Source: Yamagishiella unicocca (Eukaryota > Chlorophyta > Chlorophyceae > Chlamydomonadales > Volvocaceae). From it: a DNA stretch of 64,000 nucleotides. Shown one piece after another: positions 11,548 through 23,107 of the stretch. Every line of letters begins with the position of its first letter. Position 1 is the stretch's first letter. The stretch is taken from assembly GCA_003116995.1 (NCBI GenBank), contig BDSL01000009.1:372001-436000 (forward strand), in the 5' to 3' direction. The notes beneath the pieces were generated by a model, which worked only from the letters and a program-made list of their open reading frames with translations, ran no database searches and was not told where the DNA came from. The translations under genes and the position numbers were made by a program.

Positions 11548-13800
11548 TGCAAAGCACGATGCTTCCGCGTAGGAAATCGTGGATTTGTACCCGTCTTTTA
11601 CACATGATCGGCATGGAGCGCGCGGGAATTTAAGCCTTAGGACGAAATCGAGGGAGGCGTTGGCAGCCAATGCCCCTTCTTACGCCGTCCGTCGCTTACG
11701 CCTCCTCGAAAGCTGGGCTTCAGCTTGTGGAAGAATTCCGAAATTTGGATGCAGATAGCGGAGCTGTGGGGTGATAAAAATGAGCTGCAGCTAGCACATG
11801 CGCTGCGTCACTTGTACCGGTATTATACGAAGGCGGGGACGTTGCAACGCCTTCCGTCTTGCGATTGTTGGGCCAGTTGTGTTTATGCGCCCCTACCTGG
11901 TTTGGAGTGTACGGCAGTAGTAGTAACTTTTACAATGTTCACTGCGGCCCTTCATGCTCGGAAGCGGGTGTCGGAATCTCGATCTGTCATTCCGCCGCTG
12001 GCAGCAAGCGCGCGTATGCTCGCATACTTGGACGAGGCTGGCAGGCATGGTCGGTGGGGATACGGCTGGCCTGAATATTTGCGCGAGCACGGAGGTCGCG
12101 CGCGTACGGTGTGACATAAATGCTCGTTGTCCTTTGTGCACTGCGTTCGGTATTCTGAGGTGAGACTGTTTGTGTGCATGGCGACTGCGGACCTCTGACG
12201 ACTAAACAATTGCACTACGGTGCTTACCGTGACTGGCGCACGGGCGGGTTAATCGCCAGCAATTGACGTAAATAGCCTGTACTTGTTATCGCGTTGTCCC
12301 TGCTGACATTATAATACACACCTCGTGATCATGCATTCGCATCACCTATGAGCCTGAGGTGTTGCCAGGGTGGACCTCGAATTATCCTCGAAGAGGTGTG
12401 CATAGATAGACGTTTGCCACGTTTACCTTACGATGCTGAAAGCCTTAGGAACCGTTGCTGTTGTTGTAGACGGATACATTGACGCCTTAGGGGGTATGGC
12501 GCCCCTTGCAACGACAAGGTGGTACGAAGTTGGGTGCGTGTGATGTAATTAGATGCGATGTGATTAAGGCATCTTCGGGAGTTTCGAAGGCCAAGCATTG
12601 CAAGCCGCCAAGCCGGTACATCGCTCGCTCAGCTGTCAAAGCTCCATGGTGGATGATGCTGGTCGCCGCTGTTCATTTATCGTGCAACGGTTGGACGAAT
12701 ATTTGGCGGTACAACGCAAACAAGGCACTGCAGACACTTACTTTGATGTAATGTAAACGATGTCCTGTATTGGTTCTGGTAGTCCACGCGTGTCAACGGA
12801 ACTATTTTATCCCCCCCCCTCCTGCCGGTTTCCTCGTGCATTTCATCACTCCGTCTGTTACGCAACGTTGCCTTCATTGCCTTCGAGCTACGGTGCAGTA
12901 CGATGTCCCAAAACATTTCGCTGGCTAGTCTCCGTCCTCTGTCTCATATGCCGTCTAACCGGGTCTTCTCGCCACCCCCTAAATGAGGTTCCTAGTTCTT
13001 GGCTCCTTGCCACGCTTACAGGTCTTTGACCCCAAAATAGATTGCAAATCGTCGTCGCAACGTTTAAAGAACTGCCGAATGAAGCAGGGCAGGCAATGTA
13101 GGCGTGCGCACACAACGCTATGCAACACATCCGGCATTCAGCTGCAAAACAGTTGCAGGCGAGCAGGCCCGCCGGACCTGGAACCTCCTGGAACAATTTG
13201 CGCCAACCGAATTTGAAACTGCTTGCCAGGCTAATATCGTACCATGTTGATGCAGTGACAAGGCAAGGGGCACCTCATAAGAAAGTTAGATGATAGAGTA
13301 GTGTATGATAGGTCGCTGCTGTAATTCATTAAAGACAGAAGCATTAGATATCAGGATTCCAACCTTCCTTAGCAGCGCTGACTACCCATGGCCGGAGCGT
13401 AGCAGGCAAAACAAGACAGGTTCCTAGGCCTATATATGTCTTGCATCTGTAAGCGTATTAGGCGTATATATACCTGATAGGCACATCCGCCAGTTGTAGC
13501 GGAACAGAACAATAGCGCGAGCGGGCCGTATTAGGAGGCTGCATACGTAGTAGGTCTACACGCCTGAGGGCTTGATCTACCTTTTGTGCATACTCTGTAC
13601 CAGAGCGGGTCCGGTGTCCGGTGCTGTTGTGTTGTGCGGGGCGGCCCGCGGTCACCCGGGTCGGGTGGCGGCGCGGCGCCGTGCAGCGGGTTTCTCGGCG
13701 GTTGTGTGCTCTCTGCAGTGTAAGCGTACGACCGCTTAACGGTCTGTAACGTCCTCTGAGAAAAGAGTCAAAGGCGCGGCCAGTCGCAGCGTGCTACGTA
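11548..13800. other. 3' flank of the Patched-like gene and intergenic DNA, no supported gene
   Basis: Short ORFs only. TGTAA occurs near 12544 and twice near 12750 and could serve the Patched-like gene, but the distance (over 1 kb) makes this weak. The part just upstream of 13800 is very GC-rich (around 13610-13720) and may be the promoter of the small gene at 13873. Confidence 0.4.
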
Positions 13801-13872
13801 CCGTGAGGCTTAGCTGCGTCGCTCTCGAATCCGTTGGCTACGTTCTTGATGGCTATTCTTTCCTGCGCAGGA

Positions 13873-14208
13873 ATGTCCATGAACAAGAAGGGAAGCTTCT
13901 CTTACCTCCATTACAACGTGAACTGGGTCCGCCTTGACACGAACACGACTGCCAAGGTGGAGCGCGTGAACAACAGCGTGGCGCGTGTGTACCTGGTGGA
14001 CAATGCCAACGTGCAGATGCCGGTGCCCAACAACGTGGCGATGACGGACCAGGGCGGCAACATCGTGGCCCCGTTCATGAACAACTTCCTCATCACCTGG
14101 GTTGACAGCTACACATTGACCCTCAACGGTCAGGTTGTCATGCGCTTGAACAACCAGAAGCAGCAGTCCCTTTCCGCACTGCCGGACGCGGCGTATGGTG
14201 TTGAGTAG
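13873..14208 (+). CDS. Small protein of unknown function, beta-rich
   Basis: A 111-residue frame starting just behind an acceptor (tcctgcgcag, ending 13870). The donor of the preceding, probably 5' UTR, exon may be GTGAGG at about 13802. The protein has no signal peptide or membrane segment. It alternates hydrophobic and polar residues, rich in Asn and Val (for example NNVAMTDQGGNIVAPFMNNF and SYTLTLNGQVVMRLNN), which suggests an all-beta fold. Coding potential is supported by GC-ending codons, by the splice acceptor, and by a TGTAA signal 109 nt after the stop. I do not recognise the family. A shorter start two codons later is possible. Confidence 0.55.
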   Translation: MSMNKKGSFSYLHYNVNWVRLDTNTTAKVERVNNSVARVYLVDNANVQMPVPNNVAMTDQGGNIVAPFMNNFLITWVDSYTLTLNGQVVMRLNNQKQQSLSALPDAAYGVE

Positions 14209-14316
14209 TGGGCTCGCTCCTGACTAGGAGGGCGTCCTGCGCGACATTGGTGGCCTTGTCATGCCCTACAGCAGGCTTCGGCCGTCACAAACCCTACCGT
14301 TACAACAACAACTAGG

Positions 14317-14321
14317 TGTAA
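14317..14321 (+). terminator. Candidate poly(A) signal of the small gene at 13873
   Basis: TGTAA in ctaggtgtaacactctg, about 109 nt after the TAG stop. This is a typical spacing for green algal transcripts. Confidence 0.45.
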
Positions 14322-14329
14322 CACTCTGT

Positions 14330-15440
14330 TCGTGCTTTCCTGGCTGACCGTATTGGCCGGCTCCAGGCCTGACTGGACGCGCGCTGTCGTGAGCGCCCAG
14401 GCTACAACTGACCAGGTCGTAGACACGTTAGCAGGTGACCTCCGCAAGTCGCTACCTCTTCCTGGTTCTGCTCCGGGTATCCTGACTCCCGACCGAAGCG
14501 CGGCCCACAGCTGCACTGTTACTTGCGGGGCAACAGATGCTCGCCACTGTTGTTATACGTCTGTAACTGGGCACCTTGTGCGAGAGGGTACTTCGAGCAC
14601 GGCCGGGAATACCAGGAGTGGCATCCCGCCGTGCTCAGGCGGCGGAGGCTACGTGGGCTCGATGTGCGCACCTAATCCCTTCGGCTGCGATCGTGAGTCA
14701 GCTACTCTGTCCAACGTCGGAAGCTACCAGACGATATAAGACGACGTCCGTTACTCAGTGTCAACGAACCATACCAAACAACGCCGAGACGATGACTAAT
14801 GGCCGTGAATCGTTCATGCCGGTGCTGGGGCATGACAGCCTAATGAGGTGTCAAATTGGCTGAGTGTTGCATGGCATGATCGGCAGGAGGGTGAATCCCA
14901 AACTATCTGTCCGCCTCCTGTGGCGGGGCTCATGTGCACGCAGCAGGAGTACAGGTACACTCCTGCCAGGAGGGTCGAGAGGTTCATGTTCAGGACAGGA
15001 AGGTTGTTGGAGGCACAGGGGGTAGGGTAGGCCTGAGTTTGACCAGGTTCCTATTTGTGACATGAACGCTATCCACCTCGAGCACAAGCGGCCCCATGTG
15101 ACACACCTACCGGAGCTGTGAAGGAGTGGTGATGGATGCTTTGGAGCCCAGAAACCAGGGAATGATGGCAGGAAGGACCGCTGCTGCCTCGCTCGACCGG
15201 GAAGCCTTAACCTTCCAAGCTGATTTCCAAGCGGGTAGTGTGCTGCCGGCGGGCTGCAGGGGGGTGATGCACTGCCGAGAAGGGATACATACTGCCAGGA
15301 GGGTGACGGGCGATCTGTTCCTCAGCCCTGCCAAAATTCAACAATGCGACTTTCCAGCAGGTCCGGTTCCATTGTGATCGCCAGGCTGGTCAGGTTGGTC
15401 CAGCGCACGTTAATTGCGAGCGGGGAAGGTGCGGTTCACA
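14330..15440. other. No supported gene
   Basis: Several short imperfect repeats of a ccaggagggt-type motif occur between 14880 and 15310. A minus-strand segment (15352-15430) can be read as VRWTNLTSLAITMEPDLLES and may be another exon of the fragment at 15445-15725, but no splice signals join them in frame. Confidence 0.35.
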
Positions 15441-15444
15441 TTCC

Positions 15445-15725
15445 TCAAGGTTGTAATTGCGCAGGTGTGGTGCAAAGGTCCACGATGTCGATTAAGTCAT
15501 CAACCATGTCTTGCAGCTCGTTGCAGACCTGCCGACACGCTGCCACTGATCCAGTCTCCAGCAGCGCGAAATAGCCACCGCGCCCTGCAAACTCAAGTGT
15601 GCGGATAACCTGCAAAATAGCAAGTTCGTATATATGTCCTAGATGTCTGAGAGCTCACCAGGAGCTGCTGGTATAACGCGGTTCCACTGTGTCGTGGCTG
15701 ACTGATCGAATGGCTCAAAAGACTG
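15445..15725 (-). CDS. Two exons of an unidentified minus-strand gene (3' end)
   Basis: Reading on the minus strand: acceptor GTTTTCAG, exon 15725-15659, donor CTG/GTGAGC, 49-bp intron ending TTTTGCAG, exon 15609-15445 ending in TGA. The joined frame gives ALYQQLLVIRTLEFAGRGGY, then FALLETGSVAACRQVCNELQ and DMVDDLIDIVDL, an amphipathic, protein-like sequence. I found no upstream start. These may be the last exons of a gene whose 5' part has been displaced, possibly by the satellite array that starts 1.2 kb further on. Function unknown. Confidence 0.35.
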
Positions 15726-15813
15726 CTGAAAACCAAGGCGCCTGCCCACACAGTAGTTGTAGCATGGAAGAAACCAAGCGAGTGGTCAAGGATCCTCCCC
15801 CAATGCAGGAGTG

Positions 15814-15874
15814 ATGGGAATGGTGGTGGGAATGGTGGTGGGAATGGATAGGTGGTGGGGATGGTGGTGGGCGG
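15814..15874. repeat. GGGAATGGTGGT minisatellite
   Basis: About five imperfect copies of a 12-bp unit (ggtggtgggaat / ggtggtggggat). Confidence 0.8.
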
Positions 15875-15879
15875 CCGTC

Positions 15880-16880
15880 GTTGCCACCGCTCATTATTAC
15901 CCTAGCTAGACAAAAGCCATTTTTTTGCTTTTTTTTCTTGTTCTAGGCTCTCTAATATATCATTCTATTGGCCTTAACATGATCTACTACCTAATCCTGC
16001 GGCAGCTTTGATATTACTTACTTCAGTGATTGTCGTACATTCCCCCTATGGTAAACATATCGGGTGCCGGCGGACCGGGCGCCGTACGCGCTCGTCCAGC
16101 CGGCCGACCCAGGGCGGACGCTCCGGCGGACGCGCCCTGTTTCGACCTGGCAACTCGCAGCTTCGGGCCGGCTCGCGCGACATTCCGGCAGAGAACCTTC
16201 CTACGGAACTTTTTCGGGTCGCTCGAGCGTCGCAGGAGCTGTGGCGACGCGCTTTGTGGAGCGATGCACGTCCCATGGAGGCCAGCAAAGCCAGCAAAGC
16301 ACTTTGGGCGGGCCAGGAGGCGCGCGGACGGCCACTCTGCCACTCCTGTATGGCAATGCACTCGCCATTCCTCGCGAAAGTAAAAGCCGCGGGAAAGTAA
16401 CGCTACACGAGCGTCCGTACAGGGCTTCTTTGCCAAGTCCAATCAGTATAATACGTAAAGGGGTGAGACCCCTTCAGAGTCCGATGTGTTGCGGTCTGCG
16501 GTCAACATGCACAAGAGGAACGACTGTCGCTATCTCGGTGGCGTTGACGACCGCGGTTCTTGTAACGGCTGTTCATTGCTGTTCATTGCATAGCGTTACA
16601 CCTCTTCAGAAGGTGTAAGCTTGCAGCTTACTTGAGCTAGATGATCGTCGTCGATCCTAAGCGCGCGCGCGCGAGCCCACCCTAAGCGCCAGGAAGGGCT
16701 CGGACTACACTCAGTTACACTCAGTGAATGCTGCAGCTCGGGCGTGCACCATGTTCTCGTGCAAGGCGCCGGTGCTCGCGCTTTCATTGGGGGTTTTGCC
16801 CGCCCCCACAATCACAGCCCTTGCCGGCAGTCGCCCCCTGCGCCCCAGAGAGAACTCCTGCGCCCCATACAGCGGGGGGG
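15880..16880. other. No supported gene; left flank of the satellite array
   Basis: A T-rich stretch at 15920-15945, then GC-rich DNA at 16070-16400 with several overlapping open frames but no splice or start context. A short hairpin (ggggtgagacccc) lies at 16460-16472. Nothing coding can be defended. Confidence 0.35.
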
Positions 16881-16885
16881 CCGGC

Positions 16886-19800
16886 TTAGTCCCGCTTTCG
16901 GCGGTCCAGGCGCTCCCTTGCTGCTGGAGGGGCTGGGAGAGGGAAAGTGCCCGATTGTTGCGGTACGCGACCCTAGGCCACCGCCGCCGCGCCCAACTAG
17001 TACCTAGTATGATATTTGAGAGCTGGTGGGGGGCGGGGGGCTGGTCTGGCTTTAACCAGGAGAGCAAACCCGCTTTCGGCGGTCCAGGCGCTCCCTTGCT
17101 GCTGGAGGGGCTGGGAGAGGGAAAGTGCCCGATTGTTGCCGTACGCGACCCTAGGCCACCGCCGCCGCTCCCAACTAGTGCCTAGTATGATATTTGAGAG
17201 CTGGTGGGGCGCGGGGGGCTGGTCTGGCTTTAACCAGGAGAGCAAACCCGCTTTCGGCGGTCCAGGCGCTCCCTTGCTGCTGGAGGGGCTGGGAGAGGGA
17301 AAGTGCCCGGAGAGGGAAAGTGCCCGATTGTTGCCGTACGCGACCCTAGGCCACCGCCGCCGCGCCCAACTAGTGCCTCGTATGATATTTGAGAGCTGGT
17401 GGGGCGCGGGGGGCTGGCCTGGCTTTAACCAGGAGAGCAAACCCGCTTTCGGCGGTCCAGGCGCTCCCTTGCTGCTGGAGGGGCTGGGAGAGGGAAAGTG
17501 CCCGATTGTTGCCGTACGCGACCCTAAGCCACCGCCGCCGCTCCCAACTAGTGCCTCGTATGATATTTGAGAGCTGGTGGGGCGCGGGGGGCTGGCCTGG
17601 CTTTAACCAGGAGAGCAAACCCGCTTTCGGCGGTCCAGGCGCTCCCTTGCTGCTGGAGGGGCTGGGAGAGGGAAAGTGCCCGATTGTTGCCGTACGCGAC
17701 CCTAGGCCACCGCCGCCGCGCCCAACTAGTGCCTAGTATGATATTTGAGAGCTGGTGGGGCGCGGGGGGCTGGCCTGGCTTTAACCAGGAGAGCAAACCC
17801 GCTTTCGGCGGTCCAGGCGCTCCCTTGCTGCTGGAGGGCGGGCTGGGAGAGGGAAAGTGCCCGATTGTTGCCGTACGCGACCCTAGGCCACCGCCGCCGC
17901 TCCCAACTAGTGCCTAGTATGATATTTGAGAGCTGGTGGGGCGCGGGGGGCTGGTCTGGCTTTAACCAGGAGAGCAAACCCGCTTTCGGCGGTCCAGGCG
18001 CTCCCTTGCTGCTGGAGGGGCTGGGAGAGGGAAAGTGCCCGGAGAGGGAAAGTGCCCGATTGTTGCCGTACGCGACCCTAGGCCACCGCCGCCGCGCCCA
18101 ACTAGTGCCTCGTATGATATTTGAGAGCTGGTGGGGCGCGGGGGGCTGGCCTGGCTTTAACCAGGAGAGCAAACCCGCTTTCGGCGGTCCAGGCGCTCCC
18201 TTGCTGCTGGAGGGGCTGGGAGAGGGAAAGTGCCCGATTGTTGCCGTACGCGACCCTAAGCCACCGCCGCCGCTCCCAACTAGTGCCTCGTATGATATTT
18301 GAGAGCTGGTGGGGCGCGGGGGGCTGGCCTGGCTTTAACCAGGAGAGCAAACCCGCTTTCGGCGGTCCAGGCGCTCCCTTGCTGCTGGAGGGGCTGGGAG
18401 AGGGAAAGTGCCCGATTGTTGCCGTACGCGACCCTAGGCCACCGCCGCCGCGCCCAAATAGTGCCTAGTATGATATTTGAGAGCTGGTGGGGCGCGGGGG
18501 GCTGGCCTGGCTTTAACCAGGAGAGCAAACCCGCTTTCGGCGGTCCAGGCGCTCCCTTGCTGCTGGAGGGGCTGGGAGAGGGAAAGTGCCCGATTGTTGC
18601 CGTACGCGACCCTAGGCCACCGCCGCCGCTCCCAACTAGTGCCTAGTATGATATTTGAGAGCTGGTGGGGCGCGGGGGGCTGGTCTGGCTTTAACCAGGA
18701 GAGCAAACCCGCTTTCGGCGGTCCAGGCGCTCCCTTGCTGCTGGAGGGGCTGGGAGAGGGAAAGTGCCCGGAGAGGGAAAGTGCCCGATTGTTGCCGTAC
18801 GCGACCCTAGGCCACCGCCGCCGCGCCCAACTAGTGCCTCGTATGATATTTGAGAGCTGGTGGGGCGCGGGGGGCTGGCCTGGCTTTAACCAGGAGAGCA
18901 AACCCGCTTTCGGCGGTCCAGGCGCTCCCTTGCTGCTGGAGGGGCTGGGAGAGGGAAAGTGCCCGATTGTTGCCGTACGCGACCCTAGGCCACCGCCGCC
19001 GCTCCCAACTAGTGCCTAGTATGATATTTGAGAGCTGGTGGGGCGCGGGGGGCTGGTCTGGCTTTAACCAGGAGAGCAAACCCGCTTTCGGCGGTCCAGG
19101 CGCTCCCTTGCTGCTGGAGGGGCTGGGAGAGGGAAAGTGCCCGGAGAGGGAAAGTGCCCGATTGTTGCCGTACGCGACCCTAGGCCACCGCCGCCGCGCC
19201 CAACTAGTGCCTCGTATGATATTTGAGAGCTGGTGGGGCGCGGGGGGCTGGCCTGGCTTTAACCAGGAGAGCAAACCCGCTTTCGGCGGTCCAGGCGCTC
19301 CCTTGCTGCTGGAGGGGCTGGGAGAGGGAAAGTGCCCGATTGTTGCCGTACGCGACCCTAAGCCACCGCCGCCGCTCCCAACTAGTGCCTCGTATGATAT
19401 TTGAGAGCTGGTGGGGCGCGGGGGGCTGGCCTGGCTTTAACCAGGAGAGCAAACCCGCTTTCGGCGGTCCAGGCGCTCCCTTGCTGCTGGAGGGGCTGGG
19501 AGAGGGAAAGTGCCCGATTGTTGCCGTACGCGACCCTAGGCCACCGCCGCCGCTCCCAACTAGTGCCTAGTATGATATTTGAGAGCTGGTGGGGCGCGGG
19601 GGGCTGGTCTGGCTTTAACCAGGAGAGCAAACCCGCTTTCGGCGGTCCAGGCGCTCCCTTGCTGCTGGAGGGGCTGGGAGAGGGAAAGTGCCCGGAGAGG
19701 GAAAGTGCCCGATTGTTGCCGTACGCGACCCTAGGCCACCGCCGCCGCGCCCAACTAGTGCCTCGTATGATATTTGAGAGCTGGTGGGGCGCGGGGGGCT

Positions 19801-20853
19801 GGCCTGGCTTTAACCAGGAGAGCAAACCCGCTTTCGGCGGTCCAGGCGCTCCCTTGCTGCTGGAGGGGCTGGGAGAGGGAAAGTGCCCGATTGTTGCCGT
19901 ACGCGACCCTAAGCCACCGCCGCCGCTCCCAACTAGTGCCTCGTATGATATTTGAGAGCTGGTGGGGCGCGGGGGGCTGGCCTGGCTTTAACCAGGAGAG
20001 CAAACCCGCTTTCGGCGGTCCAGGCGCTCCCTTGCTGCTGGAGGGGCTGGGAGAGGGAAAGTGCCCGATTGTTGCCGTACGCGACCCTAGGCCACCGCCG
20101 CCGCGCCCAACTAGTGCCTAGTATGATATTTGAGAGCTGGTGGGGCGCGGGGGGCTGGTCTGGCTTTAACCAGGAGAGCAAACCCGCTTTCGGCGGTCCA
20201 GGCGCTCCCTTGCTGCTGGAGGGGCTGGGAGAGGGAAAGTGCCCGATTGTTGCCGTACGCGACCCTAAGCCACCGCCGCCGCTCCCAACTAGTGCCTCGT
20301 ATGATATTTGAGAGCTGGTGGGGCGCGGGGGGCTGGCCTGGCTTTAACCAGGAGAGCAAACCCGCTTTCGGCGGTCCAGGCGCTCCCTTGCTGCTGGAGG
20401 GGCTGGGAGAGGGAAAGTGCCCGATTGTTGCCGTACGCGACCCTAGGCCACCGCCGCCGCGCCCAACTAGTGCCTAGTATGATATTTGAGTGCTGGTGGG
20501 GCGCGGGGGGCTGGCCTGGCTTTAACCAGGAGAGCAAACCCGCTTTCGGCGGTCCAGGCGCTCCCTTGCTGCTGGAGGGGCTGGGAGAGGGAAAGTGCCC
20601 GATTGTTGCCGTACGCGACCCTAAGCCACCGCCGCCGCTCCCAACTAGTGCCTCGTATGATATTTGAGAGCTGGTGGGGCGCGGGGGGCTGGCCTGGCTT
20701 TAACCAGGAGAGCAAACCCGCTTTCGGCGGTCCAGGCGCTCCCTTGCTGCTGGAGGGGCTGGGAGAGGGAAAGTGCCCGATTGTTGCCGTACGCGACCCT
20801 AGGCCACCGCCGCCGCGCCCAACTAGTGCCTCGTATGATATTTGAGAGCTGGT
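16886..20853. repeat. 178-bp satellite array, about 22 copies
   Basis: Head-to-tail array. Unit starts recur at 17016, 17194, 17389, 17567, 17745, 17926, 18121, 18299, 18477, 18655, 18850, 19028, 19223, 19401, 19579, 19774, 19952, 20130, 20308, 20486, 20664, plus a partial first copy. Fifteen units are 178 bp, five are 195 bp (a 17-bp internal duplication of ggagagggaaagtgccc) and one is 181 bp. Variants (cctaggcc/cctaagcc, ccgcgccc/ccgctccc, gcctagta/gcctcgta) recur in blocks of about 373 and 551 bp, so there is higher-order structure. Copies are nearly identical. Long open frames on both strands follow from the repeat sequence and are not evidence of genes. Confidence 0.97.
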
Positions 20854-22018
20854 GAGGCCTGGCGCGCCGGCAAACGCCAAGCCGCCCACGCCGCTGCCGC
20901 CAGCTACCCCCGTGAGGCCGCGCAAGTCCATGAGCGGCGAGGCTTGCGCCAGCTGCTGCTGCCCGCCGGGCGTGAGGCCTGGCGCGCCGGCAAACGCCAA
21001 GCCGCCCACGCCGCTGCCGCCAGCTACCCCCGTGAGGCCGCGCAAGTCCATGAGCGGCGAGGCTTGCGCCAGCTGCTGCTGCCCGCCGGGCGTGAGGCCT
21101 GGCGCGCCGGCAAACGCCAAGCCGCCCACGCCGCTGCCGCCAGCTGCCCCCGTGAGGCCGCGCAAGTCCATGAGCGGCGAGGCTTGCGCCAGCTGCTGCT
21201 GCCCGCCGGGCGTGAGGCCTGGCGCGCCGGCAAACGCCAAGCCGCCCACGCCGCTGCCGCCAGCTACCCCCGTGAGGCCGCGCAAGTCCATGAGCGGCGA
21301 GGCTTGCGCCAGCTGCTGCTGCCCGCCGGGCGTGAGGCCTGGCGCGCCGGCAAACGCCAAGCCGCCCACGCCGCTGCCGCCAGCTACCCCCGTGAGGCCG
21401 CGCAAGTCCATGAGCGGCGAGGCTTGCGCCAGCTGCTGCTGCCTGCCGGGCGTGAGGCCTGGCGCGCCGGCAAACGCCAAGCCGCCCACGCCGCTGCCGC
21501 CAGCTACCCCCGTGAGGCCGCGCAAGTCCATGAGCGGCGAGGCTTGCGCCAGCTGCTGCTGCCTGCCGGGCGTGAGGCCTGGCGCGCCGGCAAACGCCAA
21601 GCCGCCCACGCCGCTGCCGCCAGCTACCCCCGTGAGGCCGCGCAAGTCCATGAGCGGCGAGGCTTGCGCCAGCTGCTGCTGCCCGCCGGGCGTGAGGCCT
21701 GGCGCGCCGGCAAACGCCAAGCCGCCCACGCCGCTGCCGCCAGGTACCCCCGTGAGGCCGCGCAAGTCCATGAGCGGCGAGGCTTGCGCCAGCTGCTGCT
21801 GCCCGCCGGGCGTGAGGCCTGGCGCGCCGGCAAACGCCAAGCCGCCCACGCCGCTGCCGCCAGCTACCCCCGTGAGGCCGCGCAAGTCCATGAGCGGCGA
21901 GGCTTGCGCCAGCTGCTGCTGCCTGCCGGGCGTGAGGCCTGGCGCGCCGGCAAACGCCAAGCCGCCCACGCCGCTGCCGCCAGCTGCCCCCGTGAGGCCG
22001 CGCAAGTCCATGAGCGGT
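20851..22018. repeat. 120-bp minisatellite, about 9.7 copies
   Basis: Exact 120-bp period from gtgaggcctggcgcgccggc to the cgggc before the next copy. Only a few substitutions separate copies (ccgcc/ctgcc, agctacc/agctgcc/aggtacc). It directly abuts the 178-bp satellite at 20851-20853 with no spacer. On the minus strand one frame encodes a 40-residue repeat (for example SPLMDLRGLTGVAGGSG and GLAFAGAPGLTPGGQQQLAQ) that stays open over the whole array. A second frame, continuous with the recombinase-like exon at 22064-22193, gives an Arg/Ala-rich repeat (HGLARPHGGSWRQRRGRLGV). Confidence 0.97.
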
Positions 22019-22063
22019 GACCGTGTGGTGAAGCAGCTGCACGGTACACTGCCCAAGCGACAC

Positions 22064-23107
22064 CCGGTAGAGCGACTTCCATCCGAGTCTCTGCATCGCA
22101 GCGGTGCCAGACGCCATCAGCGAGAACACCCTGCCAATCTGGTCCTCGTCGTAAGCGTCATTCACCGTCTGGGCGTGTGGGTCACGCGTGCGCCTGGAAA
22201 AAGACAGGAACTTAGTAAGGCCTCCTCCCCCACGAGAACAACTCTGGGGGTCTATCTTACTTTGAGCCCTTCTTGCCAAGACATATTTCCTTGGCCAGTT
22301 CGTACTCATGCATAAACTCCTCCACAGCTGAGACAGCGGGCTCGTCCGAGGCGGTCGGCAGTGTCAGGCGGTTGGTTTTGTCCAATTTCACGATAGCGCT
22401 GCGCACTCCCTCAAGCGTTTTGAAGCCAACCTGTGCAAGTACAACATCCTTGTTATATGCATTCCATGGGGAAGATAATGTTCATTGTAATTATGGACCC
22501 TGCTTGTACCTTCTCCTCTGCGAGCTGCTTGAACAGGACTCCTGCGAGGGCACCAAGCTCCCTGCCGAAGGTCTTCCCCATGTCGACGTCCTTTTTCTGG
22601 CATAGAGCCTGCAACGCACGGGCATGTAACAGGCTGTCAATAACCGTTTGATTCGTTGCCAAACACACTCGTGCCGTCCAAAACCCTGGCCCTCCTTCCC
22701 CCCACACTCCAGACCGCAAAACATGTTCCCTCACGCTCCCCCTCGCTCCCCCAAACACATTTCATTCCATATTTCATTTGTGCCCTGTGCAGTACCAACC
22801 AAGAGCTTGTTGAGCTGTGAGTCGTAGGTCCTCTTTGTGTTCGGCTTCCCGGACACCTTCGTGCGTTCCGCGAGATCCGCTCGCGCGTCGGAGTCATAGG
22901 CAAACCTGCATACACAGGATGACTTTTTATTACCATTGTTAATTGGGCGGGGCTTCTGGGTTGAGTGCGCGCGCCATGGTTGAACGGCTACATCCATCTT
23001 TCTTACCGCTTTTTCTGTTCACCATTAGCATCCTCCAACAAAACTTCTTCTCCATTATCCAATGCGTTATCCCACTCGCGTTCCAAGGCGCGAGCCGCTC
23101 CCGCCAT
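22064..23107 (-). CDS. Tyrosine-recombinase-like gene, N-terminal part; 3' side replaced by minisatellite
   Basis: Five exons on the minus strand: 23107-23007, 22905-22800, 22608-22510, 22430-22261, 22193-22064. All join in frame, 202 residues from the ATG at 23107. After an acidic N-terminus comes NTKRTYDSQLNKLLALCQKK (about 56-75), then GRELGALAGVLFKQLAEEK and VGFKTLEGVRSAIVKLDKTN. This order and spacing (T-x-x-x-Y-x-x-x-L-x-x-[LF], hydrophobic helix, then K-T-L-x-x-x-x-S-A-I) matches the SAM-like core-binding domain of phage-integrase/Crypton/DIRS recombinases. The segment starting DEDQIGRVFSLMASG would be the start of the catalytic domain. Its R-H-R-Y residues are not present, because the 120-bp array begins 45 bp further on. 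Family assignment is inference from pattern; introns would fit a Crypton-like or domesticated gene. Confidence 0.5.

Noticed and set aside
16886..20853. Numerous 80-185 codon frames on both strands in the satellite
   Set aside because: They repeat with the 178-bp unit on both strands, including in opposite directions over the same bases. They arise from repeat length and base composition and have no gene context.
16886..22018. CRISPR-like array
   Set aside because: Units are directly adjacent with no unique spacers, and the genome is eukaryotic.
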